A DNA stretch of 58,404 nt from Pseudomonas sp. (GTDB taxonomy: Bacteria > Pseudomonadota > Gammaproteobacteria > Pseudomonadales > Pseudomonadaceae): positions 1 through 58,404 of the forward strand of contig JAUSOF010000066.1 of NCBI GenBank assembly GCA_030656145.1. The letters run 5' to 3'. The translations under genes and the position numbers were made by a program. The notes under the pieces were generated by a model, which saw nothing but the letters and a program-made list of their open reading frames with translations, was not told where the DNA came from and did no database searches. Shown piece after piece: positions 56,600-58,404 of the stretch. How positions within the stretch are numbered: position 1 is the stretch's first letter; each line of letters opens with the position of its first letter.

Positions 56600-56920
56600 C
56601 GGAAGGTAGATTCCTTTCAGGCTAGGAAGCAGGCGGCGCGCCACACCGGGCCGCCAATCACTGCAAGGCAATCCAGTCCACGCTACCCTGCTCGACATTG
56701 CAAGGGCGACATGGAAACCGGATCAATATCAAAGTGACATCAAGGGTAGCGATTGTGTATCATCGCGAAAGAACGGTCAATAGTTTGGCACGTAACCGGA
56801 ATCACTTAGGTCAAGCCAGTTTATTGTCGCCAAATAAATGACATAAGGCCTTTGGTTTATACTGGCCCTGCCACATCAATCCAAGGATCACACCACGCCC
56901 TAGGCGTCTGGAGCTTACAT
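56600..56920. other. Divergent control region lapE-lapA
   Basis: The 321-bp region has no gene. The part nearer lapA is AT-rich, with a TATACT -10-like box (56858-56863) and two FleQ-box-like sequences. Confidence 0.6.
56776..56828. promoter_or_regulatory. Candidate FleQ boxes in the lapE-lapA region
   Basis: GTCAATAGTTTGGC (56776-56789) matches 11 of 14 positions of the FleQ consensus GTCAATAAATTGAC. GCCAGTTTATTGTC (56815-56828) matches 11 of 14 of its complement. FleQ controls lap genes with cyclic-di-GMP in other Pseudomonas. The match is by eye. Confidence 0.4.
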
Positions 56921-58404
56921 ATGAGCAATTTTGTCGCCGTTATTAAAAGCCTTGTGGGTCAAGTGTTTGTTGTCTCCCTCGACGGCCTGAAGCGGCAAGT
57001 GTTCGAAGGCGAGCGCTTGTTCCAGGGCGACCAGATAGTGACCGCTTCGGGCGGCTCGGCAGTCCTCGAATTGGCCAATGGCGACGTGATCGACATCGCA
57101 GCCAATGGCAATTGGCAAGCCGCCGGGGGCCAAGCCCCAGATCAAGCCGCTACCCCGCAGCAGCCCGCCTCAGACTTAGAACAAGCCATCGCAGCCGGCT
57201 TCGACCCAACGGCCGACCTAGAAGCCCCTGCCGCAGGCCCGGGCGCAGGCGGTTCAGGTGGCGCAGCAGGTGGCGGTCACAGCTTCGTGATGCTGGATGA
57301 AACGGGTCAGCAGCTTGATCCGACGGTTGGGTTTGATACTGAAGGATTGGGGTTTGCAGGCCAGCGGATTGAGGAAACAGGTGGGGCAAACACAAACGAA
57401 ACGACCACCGTCTTGGTCGATACAACCGCACCGGTTGTTACGATCAGCATTGACGCCATTACGGCCGACAACACGCTCAATGCGGCTGAACTGCTTGGTG
57501 ATTTCATCACCGTAACCGGCAGCGTTGGCGGCGAAGCCAACATCGGTGACAACATCACCCTAAACGTAGGCGGCAGTCTTTACGACGGCGTAGTAATCGC
57601 TAGACCCGACGGCACACCGGGTTTCTCGATCAACGTCGGCACCGGCGATCTGCGTGACGTCAGCAGCATCACAGCAACACTCACAAGCGTCGATCAAGCC
57701 GGCAATACTGGTACAGCGAGTTCGCTGCGTGATTACTCCTTTGACACTAGCGCACCGACCCTAACCATCAGCGTCGCCGACGGCAACCTGGCCGCCGGTG
57801 AAAGCACCCTCGCCACCTTCCAGTTCAGCGAGGCCGTTAGCGGCTTCGATGCAACCGACATGACCGTGGAGGGCGGCACCCTGAGCAACTTCACCCAGGT
57901 CAACGCCGAAACCTGGACCGCCACCTTCATCCAGTCCGGCAGCGACACTCCAAGCATCACCGTCGCGGACAACAGTTACACCGACCTGGCCGGCAACAAC
58001 GGCAGCGGCGATGACCTGACCCTGGCCGTCGACCTGACAGCACCGACCCTAACCATCAGCGTCGCCGACGGCAACCTGGCCGCCGGTGAAAGCACCCTCG
58101 CCACCTTCCAGTTCAGCGAGGCCGTTAGCGGTTTCGATGCAACCGACGTGACCGTCGAGGGCGGCACCCTGAGCAACTTCACCCAGGACGACGCCGAAAC
58201 CTGGACCGCCACCTTCACCCAGACCGGCAACGACACCCCAAGCATCACCGTCGCGGACAACAGCTACACCGACCTGGCCGGCAACAACGGAACCGGCGAT
58301 GACCTGACCCTGGCCGTCGACATCAACGCACCGACCGTCACCACTGGCCAGAGCTTCGACTACGCCGAGAACCAGACCGCGGGGGCCACTGTCGCCACCG
58401 TCGT
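56921..58404 (+). CDS. lapA: LapA-type giant adhesin, N-terminal part (runs off window)
   Basis: The first 494 residues of a repeat adhesin. The N-terminal retention module (about residues 1-125, VAVIKSLVGQVFVVSLDGLKRQVFEGERLFQGDQI; landmark) ends with PAAG at residues 103-106, fitting the di-alanine site cut by the periplasmic protease LapG, and a Gly-rich linker. An Ig-like segment (about 165-275) is followed by tandem 96-residue repeats that begin APTLTISVADGNLAAGEST; starts at 57752, 58040 and 58328 are exactly 288 bp apart. Such proteins stay in the outer membrane via the retention module and mediate biofilm attachment until LapG releases them. Divergent from lapE-lapB-lapC. Confidence 0.92.
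   Translation, partial: MSNFVAVIKSLVGQVFVVSLDGLKRQVFEGERLFQGDQIVTASGGSAVLELANGDVIDIAANGNWQAAGGQAPDQAATPQQPASDLEQAIAAGFDPTADLEAPAAGPGAGGSGGAAGGGHSFVMLDETGQQLDPTVGFDTEGLGFAGQRIEETGGANTNETTTVLVDTTAPVVTISIDAITADNTLNAAELLGDFITVTGSVGGEANIGDNITLNVGGSLYDGVVIARPDGTPGFSINVGTGDLRDVSSITATLTSVDQAGNTGTASSLRDYSFDTSAPTLTISVADGNLAAGESTLATFQFSEAVSGFDATDMTVEGGTLSNFTQVNAETWTATFIQSGSDTPSITVADNSYTDLAGNNGSGDDLTLAVDLTAPTLTISVADGNLAAGESTLATFQFSEAVSGFDATDVTVEGGTLSNFTQDDAETWTATFTQTGNDTPSITVADNSYTDLAGNNGTGDDLTLAVDINAPTVTTGQSFDYAENQTAGATVATV

Noticed and set aside
57752..58404. Regular direct repeats as a CRISPR array
   Set aside because: The 288-bp period is in frame with a protein reading frame and the repeats encode Ig-like domains.

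Overview
The window is chromosomal DNA of a Pseudomonas. The muc block (algU-mucA-mucB-mucC-mucD), lepA-lepB-DUF4845-rnc-era-recO-pdxJ, nadB, sdhE/ygfX, ygfZ, opdH-tctCBA with tctDE, tandem fadD1/fadD2 with phaJ1, dauBAR and mmsR/mmsA/mmsB all match Pseudomonas gene orders from memory, and Pseudomonas-type REP palindromes are scattered through it. It is not P. aeruginosa in layout: blocks that I recall as far apart in that genome (hrpA-fadD, dauBAR, the muc-to-pdxJ block, tct, mms) lie side by side here, and a LapA-type biofilm adhesin locus is present. I see no rRNA, tRNA or CRISPR.

Layout. 1-1425: the tnpB/tnpC end of an IS66-family insertion sequence, cut by the window edge. 1639-12108: hrpA (with a REP pair translated inside it), two acyl-CoA ligases (fadD1, fadD2), then on the other strand a lysophospholipase-like hydrolase, phaJ1 and a DUF1993 gene. 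12254-15095: dauB-dauA-dauR for D-arginine use. 15144-26006 (minus strand): pdxJ, recO, era, rnc, a DUF4845 protein, a MITE-like element, lepB, lepA, then mucD, mucC, mucB, mucA, algU with an AlgU-type promoter. 26385-30692: nadB, ygfX/sdhE, ygfZ, an HDOD gene. 30889-38627: tctE/tctD, opdH, tctC, tctB, tctA and an AbrB-family permease, for tricarboxylate uptake. 38812-40372: a DUF6279 lipoprotein and ung. 40705-43177: a frameshifted Nfu-type iron-sulfur carrier gene coupled to a long SelO gene, probably an acquired island. 43272-51514: mmsR and the valine/isobutyrate degradation genes. 51655-58404: lapC, lapB, lapE (minus strand) and, divergently, the first 1.5 kb of a lapA-like adhesin gene.

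Points of most interest are the nfu-selO pair with a one-base frameshift; the REP pair inside the hrpA reading frame; a 232-bp MITE-like element with 15-bp perfect inverted ends upstream of the DUF4845 gene; a palindromic element placed directly after the stop codons of three unrelated genes (hrpA, tctE, lapE); and clear candidate operators for TctD, MmsR, DauR and FleQ. Function assignments rest on recognised protein families and gene context. No database search was run.
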